This document shows, in pieces, positions 22,352 through 30,562 of a stretch of 64,000 bases of DNA. The stretch spans positions 62,001 to 126,000 of the forward strand of contig CAWJLY010000010.1 of the NCBI GenBank assembly GCA_963843805.1, read 5' to 3'. Numbering within the stretch: the first letter of the stretch is position 1; every line of letters begins with the position of its first letter. Under the pieces are notes generated by a model. The model did no database searches, was not told where the DNA came from, and saw only the letters and a list, made by a program, of their open reading frames with translations. This DNA is from Ideonella_A sp963843805. GTDB lineage: Bacteria > Pseudomonadota > Gammaproteobacteria > Burkholderiales > Burkholderiaceae_C. The position numbers and the translations under genes were made by a program.

Positions 22352-23071
22352 ATGGTAACCAGCTTGGCCAGATTGCCCAACGAGGGGTCGATCGAGTTGC
22401 TGTTTCTGCTGTTCCATGGCCACGGCCAGGGACCGCAGGCGATGCAGCCGCTGGCTACCGCCCTGGCCAACGAATATCCGCAAGCGGCGGTGTTGTGCCT
22501 GCAGGCGCCCGACCCCGCAGATGACCCTTCCGGCCGGCAGCGATCGACCGGCTTCCAGTATTTCCCGCGGGTCGGGCTGACCGAAGACAACCGGGCCCAA
22601 CGCGCCGACGCGGCCTTGCCACCGTTCATTGCGCTGGTTCGCGGCTTTCAAGATCGGTTTCAGGTTTCGTGGGAGCGCACCGCGTTGGCGGGTTTTTCAC
22701 AAGGCGCGATCATTGCGCTCGAAGCCGTGCAGGCCGAACCCCGGCTGGCCGGCCGGGTACTCGCCTTCGGCGGTCGCCATGCCAGCCTGCCGGATCACGC
22801 ACCCGTCGATACGACCTTGCACCTGCTGCACGGCATGGCCGATGCGGTGGTACCGATCGCGCCGGTGATCGAAGCCGCCAGGCAACTGGTGTTGCTCGGT
22901 GCCGATATCACTGCCGATATCCTGCCCGATATCGGCCATGAACTGCACCCGCTGCTGATCGACAAGGCGATCGAGCAGCTGCGCACCTTCCTGCCGCGCC
23001 GCCTGTGGCGCGAGGCCATCAGCGAGGCTGCAATGCTGCCTGAGGCGGGTTCGATTCGCGACCTGGACTGA
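22352..23071 (+). CDS. YpfH-type serine esterase / dienelactone-hydrolase-like protein
   Basis: Alpha/beta hydrolase of 239 residues in the phospholipase/carboxylesterase family. The oxyanion strand LLFLLFHGHGQGP is near the N-terminus, the nucleophile is in LAGFSQGAI, the acid in LHGMADAVVPI and the histidine in IGHELHP. The start ATG at 22352 lies nine bases after the FadB-like stop, so co-expression is likely and an acyl-ester or acyl-thioester substrate is plausible but unproven. The C-terminal 35 residues run past the usual end of the fold. Confidence 0.82.
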   Translation: MVTSLARLPNEGSIELLFLLFHGHGQGPQAMQPLATALANEYPQAAVLCLQAPDPADDPSGRQRSTGFQYFPRVGLTEDNRAQRADAALPPFIALVRGFQDRFQVSWERTALAGFSQGAIIALEAVQAEPRLAGRVLAFGGRHASLPDHAPVDTTLHLLHGMADAVVPIAPVIEAARQLVLLGADITADILPDIGHELHPLLIDKAIEQLRTFLPRRLWREAISEAAMLPEAGSIRDLD

Positions 23072-23171
23072 TTCCACAGCGCGGCGATCAGATCTCCAGG
23101 GAGCAGCGGCGGTTCTTGGTCGGCGCAGCCGGCGGCGAAGATCGCCCATTCGATTGCCAACGGAACTCCGC

Positions 23172-23583
23172 TCATGGATCGGGCGTTCCGGTATCTTGTT
23201 CACCGCGCGCCAGTTCCGCCCTGGCGGCCGATGCCAGGGCCTGGTATTTGGCCTTGAAAATGTCCAGCTTGTCCTGTTCCAGTTCTTCAAGGTCGAGCAA
23301 GGCGTTGTGCGCGCCGTTGGTTGCCCGGATCAACTCGTCGAGCTTGACCTGGATCGCCTCGGTATCGCGGTTCTGCGTGTTCTGGATCAGAAATACCATC
23401 AAGAAGGTGATGATGGTGGTGCCGGTATTGATCACCAGTTGCCAGGTATCGCTGAAATGGAACAGTCGGGCCGGTGACAATCCAGACCACGATGACCCCC
23501 ACCGCCAGCGTGAACACACGCGGCCGCCCGCAAAAATGCGCGGCAGCTTTTGCAAACTGCGAATACCAGGCGGCCGTTTTCAC
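23172..23583 (-). CDS. Low-affinity iron permease homologue, one frameshift
   Basis: Small two-helix membrane protein of the PF04120 type. Recognisable parts are AHFCGRPRVFTLAVGVIVVWIVTGP in one frame and FHFSDTWQLVINTGTTIITF followed by IQNTQNRDTEAIQVKLDELIRAT in the other, then DLEELEQDKLDIFKAKYQAL. Removing one extra base at about 23470 joins them. The GTG at 23583 overlaps the stop of the GNAT gene (GTGA). The family name comes from yeast Fet4 homology; bacterial members often sit near stress or metal genes and their transport activity is largely untested. Confidence 0.78.
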
Positions 23584-24191
23584 TGTGTGGCTTGCGCGCG
23601 GCGGAGCATCGGGGAGTCCTGTCGGGTCAGCTGATCGGAATGCTGAGCGATGATGCCGCAAGTCACCGAGGCGGCGCGCGGGAGATCGGGAATGGCAGCG
23701 CAACACCGCGGTTCCGGCGTCTGGGGGACTCGCCGGCGCATGGTGACGCTGGTCGGTCGGTGGTAGCCGGGATGTGCGGTTTCGGCCACCTTTTGAAACC
23801 CGAGCGCACCGAAGGCCCGCTGGTTCTCGACCAGTTGCACGCGGGTTTGCAGCTCCAGACAAGCGCGCCCGTGTTGGCGTGCCAGGGTGTCGACCGTAGT
23901 CAGCATCGCGCGGGCAACGCCCATGCCGCGCGCCGACTCGGCTACCGCGATCTTGCCGACGTAGATGCAGTCGGGTCGAAGCGCCGCGAAGGCGCAGCCG
24001 ACGAGGGTCCGACCGTCGTACGCCACGATCAGCGTTTCTTCGACGGCCTTGGCCATGAATGCCTCGATATCCATACCGGTCAGCGACGAAGGTGGATCGA
24101 TCCGGCCCTCCATGTCGGCGAACGCGTCGTGAATCAGGCGCAGCAGCGCCGGCCAGTCGGAGAATCCTGCCGGTGCGACGTTGATCAACAT
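23580..24191 (-). CDS. GNAT-family N-acetyltransferase
   Basis: Predicted acetyl-CoA-dependent transferase of about 203 residues. The acetyl-CoA loop region is ESARGMGVARAML, preceded by a beta-strand IYVGKIAVAE, and followed by the family's C-terminal N-Q-R-A-F-x-x-L-G-F element (QRAFGALGFQKV). The stretch after TSVTMRRRVPQ is about 45 residues of low similarity to the domain and may be a true tail or a readthrough from a small indel; its stop overlaps the next gene by four bases, which favours a real end. The ATG at 24191 (MLINVAPAGF) is used. The substrate is unknown. Confidence 0.75.
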   Translation of the reverse strand: MLINVAPAGFSDWPALLRLIHDAFADMEGRIDPPSSLTGMDIEAFMAKAVEETLIVAYDGRTLVGCAFAALRPDCIYVGKIAVAESARGMGVARAMLTTVDTLARQHGRACLELQTRVQLVENQRAFGALGFQKVAETAHPGYHRPTSVTMRRRVPQTPEPRCCAAIPDLPRAASVTCGIIAQHSDQLTRQDSPMLRRAQATQ

Positions 24192-24207
24192 GCCGATAGC
24201 GGCGAAC

Positions 24208-24477
24208 TCAATCCGCCTGCTTTCCCGTTGCACTGCGCCAGCCGCGCGCATATGGGTCGATCAGCATCTGTGCGCCTTCGCGGGCCAGCCTGGCCACCAT
24301 TGCCGGCGCGTTGTGTTTTCCATGAAGGGGCGTGAGTTCGGCCTCGACATCCGCGGCGTTGAGCGCGACACCGACGCCGTCGTTCAGCCGCACGCGCAAT
24401 CCGGACTCATGCGTTGCCGTGCCATCGGCCCGGTCGACTTGCCAGCGGTCCTGCCAGTTGTGGTGTTTGGCTGTCAT
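24208..24477 (-). CDS. Hypothetical protein, 89 residues
   Basis: Opens at the ATG at 24477 (MTAKHHNWQDRWQVDRADG) and ends 16 bp before the GNAT start. It has a hydrophilic, acidic-basic mixed composition with VRLNDGVGVALNAADVEAEL and LTPLHGKHNAPAMVARLAREGAQ, no signal and no helix long enough for a membrane. I do not recognise a family. Spacing and orientation make it the first gene of a three-gene unit with the GNAT and the iron-permease homologue. Confidence 0.55.
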   Translation of the reverse strand: MTAKHHNWQDRWQVDRADGTATHESGLRVRLNDGVGVALNAADVEAELTPLHGKHNAPAMVARLAREGAQMLIDPYARGWRSATGKQAD

Positions 24478-24805
24478 GGGCAGATCGTACGTCCATGCTC
24501 GATTCAGCCGCTGCGTGGCGCAATCGGCGTCCGGCCCGATGACGCTTCGCATCCGCGAACGGGTAGCCGCCACCCTGGTGGACTGCACCAAATTTCTTGG
24601 CTTTCGTATGACAACGGTGCAACGGCGCGGCTCCAGGTGAGATGCCCTGCCTTCCTCGGAGGAGAGGAGGTTCAGATGTCGAGAGCAAACGTTTAGACCC
24701 CATAGCCGACGAGCGTTTGGCGGCAGCGCGTAAACGTTGACGTGCATCCGATCCGAGTTGGCGCTGTTCTCAGCACCGCGCCCCGGCTTGCGGCGCGGAG
24801 ACTGT
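24478..24805. other. Non-coding stretch before mgtE end
   Basis: About 330 bases between the 89-residue gene and the mgtE stop. I see no gene or RNA I can name. Around 24570-24610 it is less G+C-rich than its surroundings (CACCAAATTTCTTGGCTTTC). AAACGTTTAG at 24688 and TAAACGTTGACG at 24732 form an imperfect repeat of AAACGTT about 45 bases apart. Promoter elements for the minus-strand trio should lie at its left end. Confidence 0.4.
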
Positions 24806-26155
24806 TTACCCGCTCACGCCCACCGACTTCTCCAACAACGGCACAAACAAGGTCGCGATCCCCAGGAACGAGAAAAACCCGACCACGTCGGTCACCGTCG
24901 TCAGGATGATCGACGACGCTGTCGCTGGATCCTGCCCGAAGCGCCGCAACAGCATCGGCACCAGCGCGCCGGCCAGCCCGGCGGCAAGCATCGAGATCAC
25001 CATCGCCAGCGTGATCACGCCGACCAGCGCGAGCGATCGGCTCCAGATGTAGACGCCGATGCCGGTGGTGGCCGCCACGGCCATGCCGTTGATCAGGCCG
25101 GTGAAGGCTTCCTTGAACATCACCGAGCGCCAGTGGCGCAGGCTGATTTCGCGCAGCATCAGGCCGCGCATGGTGACGGCCAGCGCCTGGGCGCCGGCGT
25201 TGCCGGATTGGCCGGCGACCACCGGCAGCAGCACGGCCAGCGCGGTGAACTGGCCGATGATGCCTTCGAACAAACCGACCACCGCCGCCGCCAGAAAGGC
25301 CGTCAGCAGGTTGATCTGCAGCCAGGGCAGGCGCTTTTTCACCGCGAAGCCGGGCGACGACAACGCACGCTCGTCGGGGCTGGCGCCCACCATGGTCAGG
25401 ATGTCGAGGCTGGTTTCCTCTTCGACCGCCGCGACCAGTTCGGCCTGGCGGATCACGCCGATGAAGCGGCCCGCGAGGTTGACGACCGGCAGGGTGGTGA
25501 TCGGGTGGTTCTGCAACACCTCGACCACCTCCTCGCGCGGGTCGAGGTCGTTGACGAAGGCGACGATGCTGCGGGTGATGTCGGACAGCGGCAGCTCGCG
25601 TTCGGCCAGCAGCATGTCCTGGATCTCGACGCGGCCAGCCAGCCGGCCTTCGTCGTCGACGACGAACAGTTCGCGCAGGCCGCTGCGCCGGATCATGCGC
25701 AGCCGCTCGATGGCCTCGGCCACGGTCATGCCGCCGCGCAGCGGGCTGACGCGCGGGTCCATCATGCTGCCGGCGCAATCGTCCTGGTAGGCCAGCAGGC
25801 CACGCAACTCCTTCGATACTTCGCTGTCCAGGCGCTGCAGCCAGGCTTCGCGCGGCTCGGGGTCGATTTGCGCCAGCACGGCGATGCTGGTCAGCGGTTC
25901 GGCTTCGGCCAGCAGATGGATGGCCAGCGGCTCGGGCAGACGCACCAGGGTCTGCGCGGCGACATCCGGTGCCAGCGCCTGCCAGGCGCGCAGTGCCGCG
26001 TGTGGCGCCTGGCTGGCCAGGACCTCGGCGGCGGCGGCGGCCGGCATGGCCTCGAACAGGCGGGCGGCTTCGTAGGGGTAGTCGAGCAGGTAGCGCTGCG
26101 TCAGCGCCGCCTCGGCCGGGCCGATCGCCGCTGTGGCTGCCAGTTCAGTGCTCAT
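24806..26155 (-). CDS. mgtE: MgtE-family magnesium transporter
   Basis: Mg2+ channel/transporter of about 449 residues. It has an N-terminal helical domain (YPYEAARLFEAMPAAAAAEVL), two CBS domains (SGLRELFVVDDEGRLAGRV and ITTLPVVNLAGRFIGVI) and a C-terminal five-helix pore domain with VVAGQSGNAGAQALAVTMRG and GQDPATASSIILTTVTDVVGF, the segment that holds the pore aspartate. Start: ATG at 26155 (MSTELAAT); it overlaps the end of the upstream CBS gene by 11 bp, so translation is probably coupled. The CBS and N-domains sense cytoplasmic Mg2+ in studied members. Confidence 0.94.
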   Translation of the reverse strand: MSTELAATAAIGPAEAALTQRYLLDYPYEAARLFEAMPAAAAAEVLASQAPHAALRAWQALAPDVAAQTLVRLPEPLAIHLLAEAEPLTSIAVLAQIDPEPREAWLQRLDSEVSKELRGLLAYQDDCAGSMMDPRVSPLRGGMTVAEAIERLRMIRRSGLRELFVVDDEGRLAGRVEIQDMLLAERELPLSDITRSIVAFVNDLDPREEVVEVLQNHPITTLPVVNLAGRFIGVIRQAELVAAVEEETSLDILTMVGASPDERALSSPGFAVKKRLPWLQINLLTAFLAAAVVGLFEGIIGQFTALAVLLPVVAGQSGNAGAQALAVTMRGLMLREISLRHWRSVMFKEAFTGLINGMAVAATTGIGVYIWSRSLALVGVITLAMVISMLAAGLAGALVPMLLRRFGQDPATASSIILTTVTDVVGFFSFLGIATLFVPLLEKSVGVSG

Positions 26156-27041
26156 CGGCAGCACCCGGCACGCTGGCCGGCGTCACTGGAATCACCGGCG
26201 TCACCACGGGATCGACTTTGGGCAACAGGGCGAGCACGGCCTGCAGCAGACCCGACACCGCGTTCCAGTACGTCTGTGCCAGCAGGCCGGGCAGGCTGGT
26301 CGCGGCTTCGCCGCTGGCCGGCGGTGTCGAGCGGCGGATGGCACGGGCCAGTGCATCGCGGGTCAGGATGCCGACCAGCCGCTCCCCGGGTTCGACCACC
26401 GGCAAGGCCGAGGCATGTTCCCAGCCGGGGTGATCGACGGTGGCCGACAGTGGCGCAAAGGCGGTCAGCACAGCCGCCGGGCGAACCATCAGCGAGGCCA
26501 GCGTGGCGGCCTGCGGTGCATTCAGCAAGATGGCCAGGGGCACGCTGCCGACCAGCCGGCGCTGCGCGTCGGCGACAAAAACGATCGGATGCGCAGCCGG
26601 TGCCTGCTGCATGCGGCGCAGCGCATTGCCGGCCGAGGTATCGACCGGCAACAGCACCACGTCGGGGTCGGCCCAGGCGCCCAGTGTCTCTTCGCCATAA
26701 CCGAGCAACATTGTTGACGCCAGCGCGGCCGCGGTGGGCAGGCCGGAGATCAAGCGTTTGCGGTGATCGTCGGGCAGGTGCCGCAGCAGCGCCACAGTAG
26801 GCTGCGTGCCCATCGGCGCCAGCAACTCCAGCGCGCGGCTGTCCTCCAGTGCGGCAATGCAGCGTGCGGCGCGACGCGGCAACATCGCGGCCATTACCGT
26901 GGCGCCCACGCGGGCCGGCGCTCGCTCGAACATCGCGCTGGTTTCTTCCACGGGCAGCGATTCCAGTACCCGCGCCGCCTGCACCGGATGGCTGCGCATG
27001 AAGGCCAGGCTGAGGGTCTGATCGCGGGCGTCGGTGGCCAT
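26145..27041 (-). CDS. Soluble MgtE-like protein: N-domain plus CBS pair, no pore
   Basis: A 298-residue protein laid out like the cytosolic part of MgtE: an N-terminal superhelical domain (HPVQAARVLESLPVEETSAMFERAP), followed by two CBS-like units (AHPIVFVADAQRRLVGSVPLAIL and ASALPVVEPGERLVGILTRDAL) and then a proline/valine-rich tail with a short hydrophobic part (LLQAVLALLPKVDPVV). The five-helix transport domain is absent. The stop overlaps the mgtE start by 11 bp and the gene follows an MscS-type channel by 11 bp. It may assemble with MgtE or modulate it; this is inference. The ATG at 27041 is used. Confidence 0.8.
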   Translation of the reverse strand: MATDARDQTLSLAFMRSHPVQAARVLESLPVEETSAMFERAPARVGATVMAAMLPRRAARCIAALEDSRALELLAPMGTQPTVALLRHLPDDHRKRLISGLPTAAALASTMLLGYGEETLGAWADPDVVLLPVDTSAGNALRRMQQAPAAHPIVFVADAQRRLVGSVPLAILLNAPQAATLASLMVRPAAVLTAFAPLSATVDHPGWEHASALPVVEPGERLVGILTRDALARAIRRSTPPASGEAATSLPGLLAQTYWNAVSGLLQAVLALLPKVDPVVTPVIPVTPASVPGAADEH

Positions 27042-27052
27042 TGTGCGGCGGC

Positions 27053-27868
27053 TCAGTCGGCGTCCTGCTTGACCACGACAACGATGCTTTGCTCGTGGTA
27101 GACGCTGCCAGGAAGCAAGACCCGACCGTCGGCGGTTTCCAGCACCAGCGAGGTCACGCTCAATTCGACGATGCGCCCTTCGTGCCCCGCCACCCGCACC
27201 CGCTGGCCGATGCGCAACGCCTGGCGCAGGTGATGGGCACCGATCAGATTGGCGACGTAGCTGCGCGAACCCAGGCTGACGGCAAGCGCCAACCCGCCCA
27301 TGATCGAGGCCACCATCACCGCGGCGAAGATTGCCAGCCAGGTGACTTTCAGCCCGATCTGGTCGGCACCGATCAACAGCGCCAGCATCAGCGTGGCCCA
27401 TCTGGCGACCCGTGCCAGCGCATGGCGCTGCGGCTGCGCCAGACCGGCTGCGGTGGCCAGCACGATCTCGCCGACGAAGCCCGACAACACATAGCCGGCA
27501 AAGGCAATCAGCACCCCGGCCGCAATTGCCGGCAGGTGATCGAGCAGCCGCGTCAGCCAGTCACTGAAACTCTGCAGCCCCAGCGTGTTGGTGGCCGCCG
27601 TGATGAAAAACAGCAGCACCACCCAGTAGACGATCGTGCCGACCAACGACGCCGAGCGGCCGATCTGCCAGCGGGCGCGGCCGGTGCTGCGCGTGATCAA
27701 GGAATCGAGCAGCGCGGCGGCGCGGCGCGTGGCCAGGCGCAATACCCTGGCCAGCAGCCAGCCGATCAGCAGCAGTGCCACGGCGCCGAGCAACTGCGGC
27801 AGGTGCGCCAGCAGGCGGTCGATGGTGGTCGTCGTTGCCTGGTTCAGTGCCTCGCCGAAATTGCCCAT
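27053..27868 (-). CDS. MscS-family mechanosensitive channel
   Basis: About 271 residues: a first helix (LLGAVALLLIGWLLARVLRLATRR), a second (GTIVYWVVLLFFITAATNTLG), a third (IAAGVLIAFAGYVLSGFVGEIVLA), a fourth (AIFAAVMVASIMGGLALAVSLG) and the start of the MscS beta-domain (LRIGQRVRVAGHEGRIVELS, then SVYHEQSIVVVV). Pore-lining glycine/alanine residues are seen in MGGLALAVSLGSR. The ATG at 27868 is preferred to a GTG two codons earlier. It heads the MscS, MgtE-like and MgtE unit, with only 11 bp to the next gene. Confidence 0.85.
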   Translation of the reverse strand: MGNFGEALNQATTTTIDRLLAHLPQLLGAVALLLIGWLLARVLRLATRRAAALLDSLITRSTGRARWQIGRSASLVGTIVYWVVLLFFITAATNTLGLQSFSDWLTRLLDHLPAIAAGVLIAFAGYVLSGFVGEIVLATAAGLAQPQRHALARVARWATLMLALLIGADQIGLKVTWLAIFAAVMVASIMGGLALAVSLGSRSYVANLIGAHHLRQALRIGQRVRVAGHEGRIVELSVTSLVLETADGRVLLPGSVYHEQSIVVVVKQDAD

Positions 27869-27898
27869 CGGCACATCGTAACCGCCGCGCTTTTTTGC

Positions 27899-28142
27899 CT
27901 ACTTGTGAAAGCTGCCTGAACTGAAGCCGCCGAAGGCACCACCGCCGGTGCGTGAGCGACCGACCAGGCAGTTCGGGTATTCGCTCGATGACTCGCCAGA
28001 CGTCGAGCGCAGCGAATCGCAGTGGTTGTCGCCACCGCAGCGAAACATCGTGAACAATGACCTGCGCGCGGTAGGAAGGCGAGCACGTAGCGGCCGTTGT
28101 CTTCGGATAGTCAGCCATCGTCCGGATTTCATTGCCGGCCAT
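27899..28142 (-). CDS. Small cysteine-containing protein, probably frameshifted
   Basis: The C-terminal part reads FRCGGDNHCDSLRSTSGESSSEYPNCLVGRS, then TGGGAFGGFSSGSFHK and a TAG. The N-terminal part (ATG at 28142, MAGNEIRTMADYP) is in another frame, and a third frame between reads GRYVLAFLPRAGHCSRCF, so two small indels are implied. Corrected, it would be about 80 residues with five or so cysteines and a glycine-rich tail. I do not recognise it. The role and even the existence of the gene are uncertain; the window otherwise shows nothing in this 307-bp gap. Confidence 0.35.
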
Positions 28143-28210
28143 CGGAAAGGTCGGCGGCGAATGATGCGGCCGAAGAATCCGCGCGGCCGGATGCCGCAGA
28201 ATGTGCGTCG

Positions 28211-29425
28211 ATGGCTTTGCAATTACAAGGGATCAATCTGGCGGTGGTCGGTGCCGGCCCGGTCGGGTTGGCGCTGGCGCTGTTTGCCGCGCAGCGCTTG
28301 CCGACGGCACGGATCAGCGTGTTCGACGCGCGCCCGCTCGACAAGGATGTCGGCACCGACGCGCGTACGCTGGCCTTGTCGCTGGGCAGCGTGCAGATGC
28401 TCGACTGGCTGGGCGTCTGGCAATCGGCGATCGAGCCGGCCGCTCAAGCCATCACCGAGGTGCATGTGTCGCAACAGGCACCGTCGCTGGGTGGTGCGCT
28501 CGGGCCTTTGGTCGAATCGCTGATCGGCGAGCCCGAAGTGCGGATCCGAGCTGCCGACGAAGGCGTCGGCCAACTCGGTGCGGTGCTGCCATACGGCGCG
28601 CTGGTGGCGCCGTTGCAGCAGGCCTGGCTGGCCTTGTGCAAGACGCAGCCGCAGCGTCTGTCCAGCCGTTTCGGTACACCGGTGGCGGCGTTGAAACCGT
28701 CACCCGGCGCGGTCGAGATCGACGCTGGCATCGTCGACAGCTTCGACCTGGCGGTGGTCGCCGAGGGGGGTGTCTTTGCCGATCAGGCGCGCAAGGCACT
28801 GACCCACGACTACCGCCAGAACGCATGGGTCGGCACGGTCGAATTGCCCAAGGCGCGGCGCGGCGTTGCCTACGAACGATTTACCCGCCACGGGCCGGCT
28901 GCGCTGCTGCCGTTGCGCGGCGGACGGGCGGCGCTGGTCTGGTGTGTCGACCGCGACGACGATCCGGTTGCCGAACTCGATGACGTGCAGCGCAGGCTGG
29001 TGCTGGCGACGCTGTTTGCGAGCGAAGTCGGCCCGATCGCCGATGTGTCGCCGCTGAAATGTTTTCCGCTCGGGCTGAATGCCGAACGCAGCCTCACCGA
29101 TGGCCGTGTCGTTCGCATCGGCAACGCGGCACAGACACTGCATCCGGTGGCTGGCCAGGGTCTCAACCTGGGCCTGCGCGATGCCCACCAGCTGGTCAGT
29201 GCCTTGGCCCGAAGCAGCGATGTCGCAGCAGCCTTGCGGCGGGTCGAATGGCAACGGGCACCCGACCGCTGGGCGATGATCGCAGCCACTGATTTTCTGG
29301 CCCGCAGCTTCACTTGGGCATTGCCGGGCGCGGGCGCCGCGCGTGGCCTTGGCATGGCGGCCTTGCAGGCGGCCGGGCCGCTGAAATCGCTGATCGCCAG
29401 ACAGATGATGTTCGGCTCGCGCTGA
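28211..29425 (+). CDS. UbiH/COQ6-type FAD monooxygenase
   Basis: Flavin-dependent hydroxylase of the ubiquinone-biosynthesis group, 404 residues. The FAD fold begins with LAVVGAGPVGLALALFAAQ, the middle has the UbiH-type segment VLPYGALVAPLQQAWLAL, and the second FAD motif is RVVRIGNAAQTLHPVAGQGLNLGLRDA, nearly the diagnostic UbiH/COQ6 signature. The usual DG in the mid-protein motif appears as VVAEGG, where one conserved aspartate is replaced by glutamate. The ATG at 28211 (MALQLQGI) is used. Which hydroxylation position it serves (UbiF, UbiH or UbiI) cannot be told from the sequence alone. Confidence 0.87.
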   Translation: MALQLQGINLAVVGAGPVGLALALFAAQRLPTARISVFDARPLDKDVGTDARTLALSLGSVQMLDWLGVWQSAIEPAAQAITEVHVSQQAPSLGGALGPLVESLIGEPEVRIRAADEGVGQLGAVLPYGALVAPLQQAWLALCKTQPQRLSSRFGTPVAALKPSPGAVEIDAGIVDSFDLAVVAEGGVFADQARKALTHDYRQNAWVGTVELPKARRGVAYERFTRHGPAALLPLRGGRAALVWCVDRDDDPVAELDDVQRRLVLATLFASEVGPIADVSPLKCFPLGLNAERSLTDGRVVRIGNAAQTLHPVAGQGLNLGLRDAHQLVSALARSSDVAAALRRVEWQRAPDRWAMIAATDFLARSFTWALPGAGAARGLGMAALQAAGPLKSLIARQMMFGSR

Positions 29426-29506
29426 CGGATTGCCGCGCAGCCCGTTCGGCGCTGCCCGCGATCGAGGGCCGTCGGGTGCGGCGGCGCACACCGATAATCG
29501 CCCCTC

Positions 29507-30494
29507 ATGTCGCTGGCCATCTTTGTCAAGCTCCTCGCATTGGTGGCGGTGGTCGCAATCGGTTATGTGGTCGGCCGGGCGCGCTGGCTGAGCCCGGACG
29601 GCAAGGATGCCGATCCGGCTCGAACGCTGTCGTATGCGGCCTTCTATATCTTTGTGCCGGCACTGCTGTTTCGAACCACCGCCCGGCTCGATCTGCATGC
29701 CTTGCCGTGGCGAATCCTGATTGCCTTTTTTGTGCCGATCGCGCTGACCATGCTCGGCATTTATGGCTGGCAACGCCATGCGCAATCGCAAGCAACGGTT
29801 GCCGGTGGCTGCGCCCAGCGTGCGGGCCATGTCGGCCGGCTTCGGCAATACGGTGCAGGTCGGCATCCCGATGGCGGCGGCGCTGTTCGGCGAGACCGGT
29901 CTGGCGATCCACATCACGCTGGTCAGCCTGCATGCGCTGACGCTGCTGACCATGCAGACAACGCTGGTCGAGACCGACCTGGCACGCGAGCAGGTCAGAA
30001 GCAGCGGCTCGGGCGGATTGTGGTCGACGCTGCGCAGCACGGTTCGCAATACCGTGATCCATCCGGTCGTCCTGCCGGTGATTGCCGGCCTGGTGTGGAA
30101 CCTGCTCGGCTTGCCACTGCCCGGCGTGGTCGACGAACTGCTGCAGATGCTCGGCCAGGCGGTGGTGCCGCTGTGCCTGGTGCTGATCGGCATTTCGCTG
30201 GCCTATTACGGCATCGGCGGCGCCGCGCGCGCAGCACTGATCATCAGCGCCGTCAAGCTGCTGCTGATTCCGCTGCTGGTCCTGGTCTTTGCCCACTGGG
30301 GCCTGGGGCTGAACGGCATCGCGCTCGCCGTGGTGGTGATGGCCGCAGCACTGCCGGTTGGCTCGAATCCGCTCATCTTTGCGCAGCGTTACGGCACCCT
30401 GCAGGCCGAAACGAGCACGGCGATCGTGGTGTCCACCGTCGCCTTTGCCTTGACCGCGCCGCTGTGGCTGCTGGTGCTGGCCTGGCTGGGCTGA
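29507..30494 (+). CDS. AEC-family permease (auxin efflux carrier type), one frameshift
   Basis: Membrane transporter with about ten helices in two halves. The first half, from the ATG at 29507 (MSLAIFVKLLALVAVV), has LSYAAFYIFVPALLFRT. The second, from about 29795, has SAGFGNTVQVGIPMAAALFGETG and VIHPVVLPVIAGLVWNLLG, ALPVGSNPLIFAQRYG. One extra G in GCCGGTGGC joins them as ATVAVAAPSVRAM. Bacterial members export organic acids or amino acids; this one is unassigned. Without correction the first frame runs on into proA and looks like a fusion. Confidence 0.82.
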
Positions 30495-30562
30495 CAAAGG
30501 TCTCAGTCGGCGCGCCCATCAGTGTTGCGCGAAATGCCGGTGCAGTTTGCGACAATCGGGGC

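Noticed and set aside
22795..23175. A minus frame overlapping the iron-permease stop by ATGA (MSGVPLAIEWAIF)
   Set aside because: Most of it is antisense to the esterase gene and no family was recognised.
24600..24740. A possible insertion-sequence end or tRNA near the AAACGTT repeats
   Set aside because: The repeats are short and imperfect, no transposase is near, and no tRNA fold was found.
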